Below, one piece after another: positions 1 through 9,265 of a stretch of 64,000 nt of DNA. A program made the translations under genes and the position numbers. Source of the stretch: Pseudomonas sp. Fl4BN1. GTDB taxonomy: Bacteria > Pseudomonadota > Gammaproteobacteria > Pseudomonadales > Pseudomonadaceae. The notes beneath the pieces are model-generated. The model saw only the letters and a list, made by a program, of their open reading frames with translations. It was not told where the DNA came from and did no database searches. The stretch spans positions 124,001 through 188,000 of the forward strand of contig NZ_JAAARM010000013.1 in assembly GCF_009908285.1 (NCBI RefSeq). The letters are read 5' to 3'. Numbering within the stretch: the stretch's first letter is position 1; each line of letters opens with the position of its first letter.

Positions 1-792
1 GGCGCCGATCAGGCAGCCTTCGCCGACCTTGATCACGATGTTGCCGCCGCCCGACAGGGTGCCCATGGTCGAGCAGCCGCCACCCAGGTCCGAGCCCTTG
101 CCGACGAAGACGCCCGCGGAAACGCGGCCTTCGATCATGCCCGGGCCTTCGGTGCCGGCGTTGAAGTTGACGAAGCCTTCGTGCATCACGGTGGTGCCTT
201 CGCCTATGTAGGCGCCCAGGCGGATCCGTGCGCTGTCAGCGATACGCACGCCACTCGGCACCACGTAGTCGGTCATTTTCGGGAACTTGTCCACCGAGAA
301 CACTTCCAGCAGCTCGCCGCGCAGGCGCGCTTCCAGTTGCCGCTCGGCCAGTTCGCCGAGGTCGATCGCACCCTGGCTGGTCCAGGCCACGTTCGGCAGC
401 AGTGGGAACACCCCGGCCAGGCTCAGGCCGTGCGGCTTGACCAGGCGGTGGGACAGTAGGTGCAGCTTGAGGTAGGCCTCTGGAGTCGAGGTCAGTTGCG
501 CGTCTTCGGCCAGCAGGGTGGCGACCAGAGGCTTGTGGCTCTCGGCCAGGCGGGTCAGCAGGGCTACCTGGGTAGCGTCGATGCCTTTCAGGGCATCGGC
601 CATTTGCGCGGCCTGGGCGGTGGTAAAGGCGATGGCCTGGTTGCCTTCGCTGTAGCCGAGGATTGGAGCCACGGCTGCCAGGATTTCGGCAGAAGGCTTG
701 AGCAATGGTGCGGCGTAGAACACTTCCAGCCATGCACCTTGACGATTCTGGGTACCGACACCAAAGGCCAGGCTGAACAGAGTAGTGGACAT
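1..792 (-). CDS. dapD: 2,3,4,5-tetrahydropyridine-2,6-dicarboxylate N-succinyltransferase, partial (C-terminus off left edge)
   Basis: DapD succinylates tetrahydrodipicolinate from succinyl-CoA in the succinylase branch of lysine/meso-diaminopimelate synthesis (cytoplasm). The reading frame starts at the ATG complementary to 790-792 (MSTTLFSLAFGVG) and stays open for 264 codons to base 1, so the C-terminal part (about 80 residues in a Pseudomonas DapD of about 344) lies outside. The visible C-terminal half has the regular glycine and hydrophobic spacing of a left-handed beta-helix transferase (IADSARIRLGAYIGEGTTVM, then VSAGVFVGKGSDLGGGCSTM). It lies 33 bp downstream of the ArsC-like gene on the same strand, probably one transcript. 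dapC is nearby, which fits a dap cluster. Confidence 0.95.
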   Translation of the reverse strand, partial: MSTTLFSLAFGVGTQNRQGAWLEVFYAAPLLKPSAEILAAVAPILGYSEGNQAIAFTTAQAAQMADALKGIDATQVALLTRLAESHKPLVATLLAEDAQLTSTPEAYLKLHLLSHRLVKPHGLSLAGVFPLLPNVAWTSQGAIDLGELAERQLEARLRGELLEVFSVDKFPKMTDYVVPSGVRIADSARIRLGAYIGEGTTVMHEGFVNFNAGTEGPGMIEGRVSAGVFVGKGSDLGGGCSTMGTLSGGGNIVIKVGEGCLIGA

Positions 793-825
793 GCAGTTAC
801 CTCTTGCGAAATTGAGTGAGCAGGC

Positions 826-1188
826 TTACTTGAGCGCCGCTGCGTAAAGGTCTGGCTTGAAGCCAATCAGGGTCTTGTCTCCGAGATCGAGCACCGGGCG
901 CTTGATCATCGAAGGTTGCGCGAGCATCAGTTCAACGGCTTTCGCCTGGTCGAGATCGGCTTTGCTTTCGTCATCGAGTTTGCGAAAGGTCGTGCCCGCG
1001 CGGTTCAACACCACCTGCCAGCCGTGCTCGTTGCACCACTGATTCAGGTGCTCACGGTCAATGCCGGAGGTTTTGTAGTCATGGAAGTCATAGCTGACAG
1101 CGTGTTCATCAAGCCAGGTGCGCGCCTTTTTCATGGTGTCACAGGCTTTGATGCCGAAAAGGTGCAACGTTTTACTTGAAACGGTCAA
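826..1188 (-). CDS. ArsC/Spx-family reductase-like protein (YffB type)
   Basis: A 120-residue thioredoxin-fold protein of the ArsC/Spx family. The single redox Cys lies near residue 16 (GIKACDTMKKARTWL), and the conserved region around RAGTTFRKL plus the C-terminal IKRPVLDLGDKTLIGF match the family. The start appears to be TTG at 1186-1188, supported by a strong Shine-Dalgarno-like GGGGG about 8 bases upstream; the only later ATG falls after the Cys. It is immediately upstream of dapD, a neighbourhood common in pseudomonads. The physiological substrate is unknown. An arsenate reductase role is not implied, because this YffB-like branch is better described as a glutathione-dependent thiol reductase-like group. 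Confidence 0.85.
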   Translation of the reverse strand: MTVSSKTLHLFGIKACDTMKKARTWLDEHAVSYDFHDYKTSGIDREHLNQWCNEHGWQVVLNRAGTTFRKLDDESKADLDQAKAVELMLAQPSMIKRPVLDLGDKTLIGFKPDLYAAALK

Positions 1189-1425
1189 GGAATTGCCCCC
1201 TTTGGAGATGCTGGAGTTGGAAGGTCACGGATTATGCCACGACCGCAGCGGTTCGGCGTCGGCTGCTGCGGGGCTTTGTCGCATTGTATTTCAGCGTAGT
1301 CAGGGCCTTGCGACCTTTGTGCAGCGGCGAAACCTTAGCTTAAGTGGCTAATATGGCACTTCTGCGGTGAATGATCGCCGTCGTTGCATGTCTGCTTTGA
1401 AGGTTCAGATCGGGAAATCCGCTTT

Positions 1426-3072
1426 ATGCAAACCGCCTATACCGTGCTCATCATGCTGATGCTGGTGAGCCTCTCGCGTCTCGTCGGCCGGGTCATTCCG
1501 TTGCCGTTGCCGCTGGTGCAGATTGCCGCTGGAGCCCTGTTGGCATGGCCGACCCTGGGGCTGCATGTGGCCCTGGATCCGGAGTTGTTTCTCTTTCTGT
1601 TTCTTCCGCCATTGCTGTTTTCTGATGGTTGGCGCATGCCCAAGCGCGAGTTCTGGCGCTTGCGGGGGCCCATCCTGACCCTGGCAGTGGGCCTGGTGCT
1701 GTTCACCGTGGTGGGTGCCGGTTATTTCATTCACTGGCTGTTGCCGAGCATCCCCTTGCCGGTGGCCTTTGCCCTGGCGGCCGTGCTATCGCCTACTGAC
1801 GCCGTGGCAGTGTCGGCGATTTCCCAGAATCGCTTGCCGACTCCGCTGATGCACATGCTCCAGGGTGAGGCGCTGATGAACGACGCCTCGGGTCTGGTGA
1901 CTTTCAAGTTCGCCCTGGTGGCGGCCATCACTGGCGTGTTTTCCCTGGCCAACGCCAGCCTGACTTTTGTCCTGGTGGCCGTCGGTGGGCTGGCAGTCGG
2001 GGTGGCCCTGAGCTGGTTGGTGGGGCGCTTGCGGGCCTGGATGATCGCCCGGGGCTGGGATGATCCGGCGACTCACGTGGTGTTCATGTTACTGCTGCCA
2101 TTCGCCGCTTATGTTCTGGCCGAACGCCTGGGCGCCTCGGGCATTCTTTCGGCAGTGGCGGCGGGGATGATGCAGAGCTGGCTTGATCTGTTGCCGCGCC
2201 AGACCAGCACTCGACTGCTCAATCGCAGCGTCTGGTCGCTGCTGGAGTTCGCCTTTAACGGTCTGATCTTTCTGCTACTGGGGCTGCAACTGCCGGACAT
2301 CATCAAGGCAGTGGTTAGCCACGAGACGTCGCTGTGGCCGACCCTGTTTTACCGCTGTCTGGATGTGCTGGCGATTTTCCTGGTGCTGCTGGTGCTGCGG
2401 TTTATCTGGGTGCAGAGCATCTGGCGCCTGTCTGGGCTGCTGCGGCGCTGGCGCGGCAAGGGCGAGCTGACCCTGGTGCCCACGGCGCGCTCCTGCTGGC
2501 TGCTGACAGTGGGTGGGGTGCGTGGGGCGGTGACCCTGGCCGGTGTGATGTCGGTGCCGCTGTTTCTCGGTGCCGGCGAAGCCTTCCCGGAGCGCGACCT
2601 GCTGATCTTCATCGCCGCGGGGGTGATCCTGCTGTCCCTGGTGGCTGCTTGCATTGCCTTGCCGCTGCTGTTGCGCGGCATTGTGAAGAGCCCCGACGAC
2701 AAGCGCCGTGGGGAGGTCCGCGATGCCTGGCGCAAGACTGCCGAAGCGGCGATTCATGCCCTGGAGGCCGAAGAGGTGGCTGACACCGGCGAGACCCAGG
2801 ATGCCGCCCAGGCAGCCCTGGCAACCGAGCTCAAGGGGCGCTTGATGGCTGAGTACCGGCATCAATTGGAGGTCTACAACGATTCCGCAGAAGCCCAGGC
2901 CCTGGCGTTCCAGATGGACCTGCTGGAGCGGCGCCTGCGGCTCAAGGCATTGCGAGCGCAGCGCCTGGAGTTGTACCGCCTGAGTCGGCATCACCAGATC
3001 GGTGACGATGTGCTGCGCGAGGTATTGGCGGACCTGGATTTGAGCGAGGCGAATCTGGGGCAGGTGAAGTGA
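1426..3072 (+). CDS. CPA1-family Na+/H+ antiporter
   Basis: An integral inner-membrane cation/proton antiporter, 548 residues from the ATG at 1426; an in-frame TTG at 1384 would add 14 residues but lacks support. About 12 hydrophobic segments cover residues 1-410. Family signatures are LSPTDAVAVSAI (TM5, with the transport Asp region) and GEALMNDASGLV (TM6, with the ND pair). About 130 charged, helical residues follow the last membrane segment and form a cytoplasmic tail. It probably exports Na+ or K+ for pH and ion homeostasis; the exact ion cannot be read from sequence. It stands alone on this strand between leftward arsC-like/dapD and dapC and ends at a REP-type inverted repeat shared with convergent dapC. 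Confidence 0.88.
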   Translation: MQTAYTVLIMLMLVSLSRLVGRVIPLPLPLVQIAAGALLAWPTLGLHVALDPELFLFLFLPPLLFSDGWRMPKREFWRLRGPILTLAVGLVLFTVVGAGYFIHWLLPSIPLPVAFALAAVLSPTDAVAVSAISQNRLPTPLMHMLQGEALMNDASGLVTFKFALVAAITGVFSLANASLTFVLVAVGGLAVGVALSWLVGRLRAWMIARGWDDPATHVVFMLLLPFAAYVLAERLGASGILSAVAAGMMQSWLDLLPRQTSTRLLNRSVWSLLEFAFNGLIFLLLGLQLPDIIKAVVSHETSLWPTLFYRCLDVLAIFLVLLVLRFIWVQSIWRLSGLLRRWRGKGELTLVPTARSCWLLTVGGVRGAVTLAGVMSVPLFLGAGEAFPERDLLIFIAAGVILLSLVAACIALPLLLRGIVKSPDDKRRGEVRDAWRKTAEAAIHALEAEEVADTGETQDAAQAALATELKGRLMAEYRHQLEVYNDSAEAQALAFQMDLLERRLRLKALRAQRLELYRLSRHHQIGDDVLREVLADLDLSEANLGQVK

Positions 3073-3084
3073 GCGAATAACGCT

Positions 3085-3139
3085 TTCGCCGGCAAGCCGG
3101 CTCCTACAGGGAGGGTGTAGGAGCCGGCTTGCCGGCGAA
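3085..3139. repeat. REP-type inverted repeat pair, possible bidirectional terminator
   Basis: Two 24-base arms in inverted orientation, 3085-3108 and 3116-3139, are exact complements separated by 7 bases. The arm core (GCCGGCAAGCCGGCTCCTAC) is the usual P. fluorescens-group REP sequence. It lies between the convergent ends of the antiporter gene and dapC, where a long hairpin could stop transcription from either side or protect both mRNA 3' ends. Confidence 0.9.
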
Positions 3140-3144
3140 TGGCC

Positions 3145-4344
3145 TCAAGCGCGACGCAATACGAAATCGCGAATTCGCTCGGCGGCTTCCACGCACTCCG
3201 CCAGCGGCGCAACCAGCGCCATGCGCACACGCCCGGCGCCTGGGTTGGTGCCGTCCACATCCCGCGACAGGTAGGAACCCGGCACCACGGTCACGTGTTC
3301 CTGCTCGAACAGGTCGCGGCAGAACGCCGCGTCATCGCCGGCTACATTCGGCCACAGGTAGAAGCTGCCATCCGGCCGCCGCACATCCATCACCGGTGCA
3401 AGAATCTCCAGAACCGCATCGAACTTCTCGCGGTACAGGGCACGGTTGGCCCGTACATGCACTTCATCGTTCCAGGCGGCGACGCTGGCCAGTTGGGTTT
3501 GCACCGGCATGGCGCAACCGTGGTAGGTGCGGTACAGCAGGAAACCCTTGAGGATGTCCGCGTCGCCGGCGACGAAACCGGAGCGCAGGCCCGGCAGGTT
3601 GGAGCGCTTGGACAGGCTGTGGAATACCACGCAGCGCTTGAAGTCCTTGCGGCCCAGTTCGGCGCAGGCAGTGAGCAGGCCCGGCGGCGGGGTCTGTTCG
3701 TCGAAGTACAGCTCGCTGTAGCACTCGTCGGCGGCAATCACGAAGTCATGCTCGTCCGCCAGGGCGATCAGTTTCTTCAGGGTCTCCAGTGGTATCAGCG
3801 CGCCAGTGGGGTTGCCCGGCGAGCACAGGAAAAGGATCTGGCAGCGCTGCCAGATCTCGGCCGGCACGGCGTCGAAGTCCGGGTTGAAGCCGTTCTCATC
3901 CAGGCACGGCAGGTAGTGCGGTTTGGCCCCGGCGAGGAAGGCTGCGCCTTCGTAGATCTGATAGAAGGGGTTGGGGCTGACTACCAAGGCGTCGTCGCCG
4001 CGGTTGACCACGGTCTGGGTGAAGGCGAACAGCGCTTCACGGGTGCCGTTGACCGGCAGTACGTTGCGCGCCGGGTCGATCCAGCCGGTGGGAACGCCAA
4101 AGCGCCGTTCGCACCAGCCGGCGATCGCTTCACGCAGCGCCGGGATGCCCAGGGTGGTGGGGTAGACCGCCATCTGGTCGAGGTTGCTGGCCAGGGCTTC
4201 GGCGACAAAACTCGGTGAGCGGTGCTTGGGTTCGCCGATGGACAGGGCGATCGGGCGCTTGTCCGGGTTGGGCGTCACGGTGCCGAGCAAGGCGCGGAGC
4301 TTTTCGAACGGGTAGGGCTGCAGCTGGTTCAGAGCGTTGTTCAT
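3145..4344 (-). CDS. dapC: N-succinyldiaminopimelate aminotransferase
   Basis: A PLP-dependent fold-type I aminotransferase of 399 residues. In the succinylase pathway it transaminates N-succinyl-2-amino-6-ketopimelate with glutamate. Visible signatures are the N-terminal substrate region (SIGEPKHRSPSFV), CSPGNPTG in the middle, and SLSKRSNLPGLRSGF carrying the Schiff-base Lys. It begins 38 bp after glnD on the same strand, so map-glnD-dapC is likely one unit. An alternative label would be a generic class I/II aminotransferase, but the nearby dapD and the glnD neighbour fit DapC. Confidence 0.92.
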   Translation of the reverse strand: MNNALNQLQPYPFEKLRALLGTVTPNPDKRPIALSIGEPKHRSPSFVAEALASNLDQMAVYPTTLGIPALREAIAGWCERRFGVPTGWIDPARNVLPVNGTREALFAFTQTVVNRGDDALVVSPNPFYQIYEGAAFLAGAKPHYLPCLDENGFNPDFDAVPAEIWQRCQILFLCSPGNPTGALIPLETLKKLIALADEHDFVIAADECYSELYFDEQTPPPGLLTACAELGRKDFKRCVVFHSLSKRSNLPGLRSGFVAGDADILKGFLLYRTYHGCAMPVQTQLASVAAWNDEVHVRANRALYREKFDAVLEILAPVMDVRRPDGSFYLWPNVAGDDAAFCRDLFEQEHVTVVPGSYLSRDVDGTNPGAGRVRMALVAPLAECVEAAERIRDFVLRRA

Positions 4345-4382
4345 CGGTGCGGTATCTCACTCAAAGCGTCGGTTCAGACCGG

Positions 4383-7085
4383 TCAGATGCTCAGTCGGGT
4401 CATCTCGATAGTCGGTTCGTGGCTGACGCTCAACTGTTCGACGATCGCATCCTGCAAGCGGCTGCACAGCTGGGGGTCGGAAAGGGGCTGGTTGTGTGCG
4501 TCGGTAATGAAGAACACGTCTTCCACGCGCTCGCCCAGGGTGGCGATCTTGGCGTTCTGCAGCGACAGGTCGAACTCCAGGAATATCTTGCCGATCCGCG
4601 CCAGCAGGCCGGGGCGATCCGGGGCACTGAGCTCCAGCACGGTCACGGGGCGCTGGGCGTCGTTGTGGATGGTCACCTCGGGGGCGAAGGCAAAGTGCTT
4701 GAGCTGGCGTGGCACCCGGCGCTGGATGATGTTCGGGTAGTCGTCGGGATTGCGCAGGGCTTCGGTCAAGCCCTTGCGGATCTGCTCGACCCGCCGCGGA
4801 TTGTTGCCGATCGACTCGCCGTCGTTGTCCAGGACGATGTAGGTGTCGAGGGTGAACTGGCTGCTGGAGGTGATGATCCGTGCGTCATGGATGTTCAGGT
4901 TGAGCTGGTCCATGGCGGCCACGGTCACGGCGAAGAAGTCGTGCTGGTCCGGGGCATAGATGAAGATCTGGGTGCCGCCCTCGAACTCGCGCTGGGTGAT
5001 TTCCTTGATCAACACCAGCGGCCCGCCGTCGGCCGGCTGCTGGAGGATCGCGTCGCTGTGCCAAGCGACGTCGCCGGCGGTGTGGCGCAGGAAGTAGTCG
5101 TCTCCTAGTTGCGACCAGAGTTGTTCGACTTCATCCGGGTCGGTGCCGCCGCGCACCAGGATATCCAGGGCGGCGCTCTGGGTCTGGCGAATCTGCTCTT
5201 CGCGGTCCACCGGGTTTTCCAGGCCGCGGCTCAGGGCGCGCTTGGTCTCGGTGTAGAGCTGGCGTAGCAGGCTGGCGCGCCAGGAGTTCCACAGGGTCGG
5301 GTTAGTGGCGTAGATGTCGGCAACTGTCAGTACGTAGAGGTAGTCGAGGCGGGTCTGGTCGCCCACGATCTGCGCGAAGTCGTGGATCACCTGGGGGTCG
5401 GACAGGTCCTTGCGCTGGGCGGTGGTGGACATCACCAAGTGGTTCTGCACCAGCCAGACAATCAGTCGGGTGTCCCACTGTGGCAACTGGTGGCGCAGGC
5501 AAAAGGCCTCGGCATCCACCGCACCGATTTCCGAATGGTCGCCGTGCCGGCCCTTGCCGATGTCGTGGTACAGACCGGCCAGGTAGATCAACTCGGGCTT
5601 GGGCAGCTTGCCCATGAGTTTGCTGGCCAGCGGGAATTTCTCGGAGATCGGTGTGTACTGCAGCTTGCGCAGGTGCTTGATCAGATTCAGGGTGTGGGCG
5701 TCCACCGTATAGATGTGGAACAGGTCGTGCTGCATTTGCCCGACGATGAAACCGAACTCTGGCAGATAGCGCCCGAGGATGCCGTAGCGGTTCATCCGGC
5801 GCAGGTTGCGGTGGATACCGATCTCGCACTTGAACAGCTCGATGAACAGGCTGGTGTTGCGGATGTCGTGACGGAAATCGTCATCGATCAGGTGCCGGTG
5901 TTCTCGCAGCAGGCGAATGGTGTCGGCCCGCACGCCCTTGATCTCCGGGTGCTGGGCCATCAGTACGAAGATCTCCAGCATGGCGAACGGCGTGCGTTTG
6001 AACACGTTGTCGTTGATCGCCTCGATGTAGCCGTCGTGCAGTTGGAAGCGCGGATTGATTGGCTGCGGTGGCGCTTCGTCCTCAGGGGCGAGGATCACCT
6101 CCTCAAAGTGCTGGATGATCAGGTCGCTCAACTGCGCGATGCTCATTACCACCCGGTAGTACTGTTGCATGAAGCTTTCAATGGACTGCTTGGCATCCTC
6201 TCCTTCGAAACCCAGCAGGGTGGCGATGGAGCGCTGATGGTCCAGCAGCAAACGGTCCTCGGCCCGCCCGGCAAGCATCTGCAGGGCGTAGCGGACCTTC
6301 CACAGGAACTCCTGGGACGAAGCCAGCAGGGCATTCTCGCTTTCCACCAGAAAGCCTTCGCCAGCCAGGGCGCGCAGGTTCAGGGTGCCGTATTGCCGGC
6401 GGGCAACCCAGAGAATGGTCTGGATGTCCCGCAGGCCACCGGGGGAGCCCTTGACGTTGGGTTCCAGGTTGTATTCGGTGTCGTTGTACTTGTGGTGGCG
6501 GGCCTTTTGCTCGGTGCGCTTGGCCAGGAAGAAGTCCTTGCTCGGCCACATGTGCTCGGTGCTGGTGACGTCGAGCATGCGCTGGCGCAGGCGTTCGGGG
6601 CCAGCGATAGTGCGGCTCTCCATCAGGTTGGTGATTACCGTCAGGTCGGCTCGGGCTTCCTCGACGCATTCGTCCACCGAACGCACGCTTTGCCCGACCT
6701 CCAGGCCGATGTCCCAGAGCAGGGTCAGGAAGCGCTCGATGGAGTCGCGGAAGATTTCATGATCGGCGCTTTCCAGAAGAATCAGCAGATCAATATCGGA
6801 ATAGGGGTGAAGCTCGCCGCGACCGTAGCCGCCGACCGCCACCAGGGCAATGTCGGCGTCCTCGCTCCAGTTGAACTGGTCCCAGGCCTTTTGCAGGATG
6901 TTGTCGATGAACCAGGCACGGTCTTCGATGAGCCGACGGATCTCCCGTCCGCTGCGAAAGCGAGCGTCGAGCACTTCTCGTGCCTGACGAATGGCTTTTT
7001 TGAAGGCTGCGATCGGACTGGCCTTCAGGGCCAGTTCCGCCTGGAACTGGCCGCGGTCGAACAACTCGGGATCCACCTGCGGCAT
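4383..7085 (-). CDS. glnD: [Protein-PII] uridylyltransferase / uridylyl-removing enzyme
   Basis: A 900-residue bifunctional nitrogen sensor that uridylylates PII (GlnB/GlnK) when glutamine is low and removes UMP when it is high. Domains in order: nucleotidyltransferase with GGYGRGELHPYSDIDLLIL near residues 85-105; the helical linker; an HD phosphohydrolase with LYHDIGKGRHGDHSEIG near 485-505; and two C-terminal ACT glutamine-binding domains (about 700-780 and 810-890, the latter with ELSAPDRPGLLARIG). Length and domain order are as usual for the family. It sits 48 bp downstream of map, a common gammaproteobacterial arrangement. Confidence 0.97.
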   Translation of the reverse strand: MPQVDPELFDRGQFQAELALKASPIAAFKKAIRQAREVLDARFRSGREIRRLIEDRAWFIDNILQKAWDQFNWSEDADIALVAVGGYGRGELHPYSDIDLLILLESADHEIFRDSIERFLTLLWDIGLEVGQSVRSVDECVEEARADLTVITNLMESRTIAGPERLRQRMLDVTSTEHMWPSKDFFLAKRTEQKARHHKYNDTEYNLEPNVKGSPGGLRDIQTILWVARRQYGTLNLRALAGEGFLVESENALLASSQEFLWKVRYALQMLAGRAEDRLLLDHQRSIATLLGFEGEDAKQSIESFMQQYYRVVMSIAQLSDLIIQHFEEVILAPEDEAPPQPINPRFQLHDGYIEAINDNVFKRTPFAMLEIFVLMAQHPEIKGVRADTIRLLREHRHLIDDDFRHDIRNTSLFIELFKCEIGIHRNLRRMNRYGILGRYLPEFGFIVGQMQHDLFHIYTVDAHTLNLIKHLRKLQYTPISEKFPLASKLMGKLPKPELIYLAGLYHDIGKGRHGDHSEIGAVDAEAFCLRHQLPQWDTRLIVWLVQNHLVMSTTAQRKDLSDPQVIHDFAQIVGDQTRLDYLYVLTVADIYATNPTLWNSWRASLLRQLYTETKRALSRGLENPVDREEQIRQTQSAALDILVRGGTDPDEVEQLWSQLGDDYFLRHTAGDVAWHSDAILQQPADGGPLVLIKEITQREFEGGTQIFIYAPDQHDFFAVTVAAMDQLNLNIHDARIITSSSQFTLDTYIVLDNDGESIGNNPRRVEQIRKGLTEALRNPDDYPNIIQRRVPRQLKHFAFAPEVTIHNDAQRPVTVLELSAPDRPGLLARIGKIFLEFDLSLQNAKIATLGERVEDVFFITDAHNQPLSDPQLCSRLQDAIVEQLSVSHEPTIEMTRLSI

Positions 7086-7133
7086 CGATTGGCTTTCCTA
7101 TCTATCTATAAGGTCGGGACGCAGTGTTGCGGA

Positions 7134-7916
7134 TCAGGCAGAAACCCGCGGGATGGTGTCATCGCTGCGCAGGGTGAAGATCTCGTAACCGGTTTCGGTC
7201 ACCAGCAGGGTGTGTTCCCACTGCGCCGAGAGCTTGCGGTCCTTGGTGATGGCAGTCCAGCCGTCGCCCAGCACTTTGGTGTCGGCTTTGCCCTGGTTGA
7301 TCATCGGCTCGATGGTGAAGGTCATGCCGGCCTTGAGTTCCATGCCGGTGCCTGCGCGGCCGTAGTGCAGGATCTGCGGCTCTTCATGGAACACTTTGCC
7401 AATGCCGTGGCCGCAGAACTCGCGAACCACCGAGAAGCCGTTCTTTTCCGCGTGCTTCTGGATTACTTCGCCGATGTCACCCAGGCGGCAGCCCGGCTTA
7501 ACCAGTTCGATGGCCTTGTACATGCATTCTTGGGTGATTTGCGACAAGCGCTCGGCCCAGACCGGCACGTTACCGACGTGGAACATGCGGCTGGTGTCAC
7601 CGTGGTAGCCGTCCTTGATGACGGTTACGTCGATGTTCAGGGTGTCGCCATCCTTCAGCGGCTTCTCGTTGGGAATGCCGTGGCACACCACGTGGTTGAT
7701 CGAGGTGCAGATGGATTTGGGGAAGCCTTTGTAATTCAGCGGGGCTGGAATAGCGCCCTGCACATTGACGATATAGTCGTGGCAGATGCGGTCCAGCTCT
7801 TCGGTGGTGATGCCGGGTTTGACATGCTCGGCAATCATTTCCAGAACTTCGGCGGCCAGTTTGCCGGCGACACGCATTTTTGCGATGTCCTCGGGGGTTT
7901 TGAGGGTGACGGTCAT
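7134..7916 (-). CDS. map: Methionine aminopeptidase type I
   Basis: Removes the initiator Met from nascent proteins with small penultimate residues. It has 260 residues from the ATG at 7914-7916 (MTVTLKTPEDIAKMRVAG); an in-frame upstream ATG at 7950 would add 12 atypical residues. Metal-ligand motifs are intact: NIDVTVIKDGYHGDTSRMF (two Asp), GHGIGKVFHEEP (His) and FTIEPMINQG (Glu), with the last Glu in WEHTLLVT. It is divergent from rpsB, the usual arrangement, and heads the leftward map-glnD-dapC set. Confidence 0.97.
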   Translation of the reverse strand: MTVTLKTPEDIAKMRVAGKLAAEVLEMIAEHVKPGITTEELDRICHDYIVNVQGAIPAPLNYKGFPKSICTSINHVVCHGIPNEKPLKDGDTLNIDVTVIKDGYHGDTSRMFHVGNVPVWAERLSQITQECMYKAIELVKPGCRLGDIGEVIQKHAEKNGFSVVREFCGHGIGKVFHEEPQILHYGRAGTGMELKAGMTFTIEPMINQGKADTKVLGDGWTAITKDRKLSAQWEHTLLVTETGYEIFTLRSDDTIPRVSA

Positions 7917-8174
7917 ACAGGCTCTCTTGACGCTCAGTAGCGCGATAAACACGGAATGGCTTGAAAACCCGCATTCGCAAGGCTCGACCTACGGTGGGTC
8001 GGCCAGGTTTTCAGAAGCCGCAAAGGTACGATTCTAACAGACGTACAGCGCAAATCTGAGGTTCTGCTGGCGTATGTCTCTATACAAGGGTGCATTCTGG
8101 ACCGATTCCAAGGGCGGGGCAAAAAGCGCACGGATCACCGGCTGTGAATCCGGGTTTCGTTTTTGCCCTTGCTG

Positions 8175-8185
8175 TGGTATAAAAT
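8175..8185 (+). promoter_or_regulatory. rpsB promoter (extended -10)
   Basis: TGGTATAAAAT provides an extended -10 (TGn plus TATAAA), followed by a GC-rich discriminator (GCGCCGC). This layout is typical of stringently controlled ribosomal promoters. No good -35 is present at 17 bp spacing, which the extended -10 may compensate for. The likely start of transcription is near 8190. Confidence 0.65.
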
Positions 8186-8189
8186 GCGC

Positions 8190-8322
8190 CGCTTTCCGGG
8201 GATGCCCTGAAAAGCCCAAACCCACACACGTGTCGACACGATGACCTGGGTGCCCTCAGCACAAGCTGTTGGTTGGTCATTGGGATACGTGGAGGCCTAA
8301 CCCGACTTATTAAGGAACTATC
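8190..8322 (+). promoter_or_regulatory. rpsB 5' leader, candidate S2 autoregulatory RNA
   Basis: About 130 untranslated bases precede rpsB and end with the ribosome site AAGGA six bases before the ATG. In gammaproteobacteria the rpsB leader is a known target of feedback repression by S2. The position and length fit, but no specific structure was derived here, so the regulatory role is inferred. Confidence 0.45.
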
Positions 8323-9060
8323 ATGTCCCAAGTCAACATGCGCGATATGCTGAAGGCCGGTGTGCACTTCGGTCACCAAACCCGTTACTGGAATCCGAAA
8401 ATGGGTAAGTACATTTTCGGCGCGCGTAACAAGATTCACATCATCAACCTTGAAAAAACCCTGCCAATGTTCAACGAAGCTCTGACTTTCGTAGAGCGTC
8501 TGGCCCAGGGCAAAAACAAGATTCTGTTCGTCGGCACCAAGCGTTCCGCTGGCAAGATCGTTGCTGAAGAAGCAGCACGTTGCGGTTCGCCGTACGTCGA
8601 TCACCGCTGGTTGGGCGGCATGCTGACCAACTACAAAACCATCCGTGCTTCCATCAAGCGTCTGCGTGACCTTGAAGTGCAAGCAGAAGACGGCACCTTC
8701 GCCAAGCTGACCAAGAAAGAGGCGCTGATGCGCACTCGCGATCTGGAAAAGCTGGATCGTTCCCTGGGTGGTATCAAGGACATGGGCGGCCTGCCTGACG
8801 CGCTGTTCGTGATCGACGTTGACCACGAGCGCATCGCGATCACCGAAGCCAACAAGCTGGGCATCCCGGTCATCGGCGTTGTCGATACCAACAGCAGCCC
8901 GGAAGGCGTTGACTACATCATCCCAGGCAACGATGACGCCATTCGCGCCATCCAGCTGTACATGGGTTCGATGGCTGACGCTGTGATCCGTGGTCGCAAC
9001 AACGTTGCTGGCGGCACCGAAGTGTTCGAAGAAGCTGCAGCACCGGCGGCTGAAGCCTGA
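8323..9060 (+). CDS. rpsB: 30S ribosomal protein S2
   Basis: A small-subunit protein of 245 residues, starting MSQVNMRDMLKAGVHFGHQT, with the diagnostic RNKIHIINLEKT, VDHRWLGGMLTNYKT and IPVIGVVDTNSSPEGVDY motifs. It lies at the outer 30S surface near the mRNA exit region and S1. The ATG is preceded by AAGGA. It is followed by a terminator at 9092 and then tsf, so part of transcription probably stops between the two. Confidence 0.98.
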   Translation: MSQVNMRDMLKAGVHFGHQTRYWNPKMGKYIFGARNKIHIINLEKTLPMFNEALTFVERLAQGKNKILFVGTKRSAGKIVAEEAARCGSPYVDHRWLGGMLTNYKTIRASIKRLRDLEVQAEDGTFAKLTKKEALMRTRDLEKLDRSLGGIKDMGGLPDALFVIDVDHERIAITEANKLGIPVIGVVDTNSSPEGVDYIIPGNDDAIRAIQLYMGSMADAVIRGRNNVAGGTEVFEEAAAPAAEA

Positions 9061-9091
9061 GTAACTGACGCTTAGCGTTTACTCAGTACGC

Positions 9092-9116
9092 AAAAAGGGG
9101 GCTTGGCCCCCTTTTT
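9092..9116 (+). terminator. rpsB-tsf intergenic intrinsic terminator
   Basis: AAAAAGGGGG, a GCTTGG-like loop and CCCCCTTTTT form a perfect GC-rich stem followed by a U tract. Placed between rpsB and tsf, it probably sets the relative level of the two products and allows partial readthrough. Confidence 0.85.
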
Positions 9117-9265
9117 GCCAACTCGAAAATCATTTCGTTGTCGTGCCCCTCTGCAGTTTCTGTAATGCGGGGCTGTTATGAAATGAATTCGGGGCAGTGC
9201 CCAAGAATTGAACGCCCGTTCGGTCGGGTGGAATGGTTGAAAACCTATCCAAGAGGATTTTGAAA

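Larger units (their letters stand above)
7917..8322. other. map/rpsB divergent intergenic region
   Basis: A 406-bp region between two divergent translation genes. Its right half holds the rpsB promoter and a leader of about 130 bases, annotated separately. The left half (about 7920-8150) must contain the map promoter, but no single -35/-10 pair stands out clearly there. No open frame with a convincing ribosome site was seen. Confidence 0.6.

Noticed and set aside
826..1188. Arsenate reductase for arsenic resistance
   Set aside because: No ars genes nearby and the sequence is of the YffB/Spx-like type next to dapD.
3085..3139. CRISPR-like repeat
   Set aside because: A single inverted pair with REP sequence, no spacers and no cas genes.
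5382..7940. Rightward open frame of 852 codons opposite glnD and map
   Set aside because: Antisense shadow; both opposite genes are unmistakable and full length.
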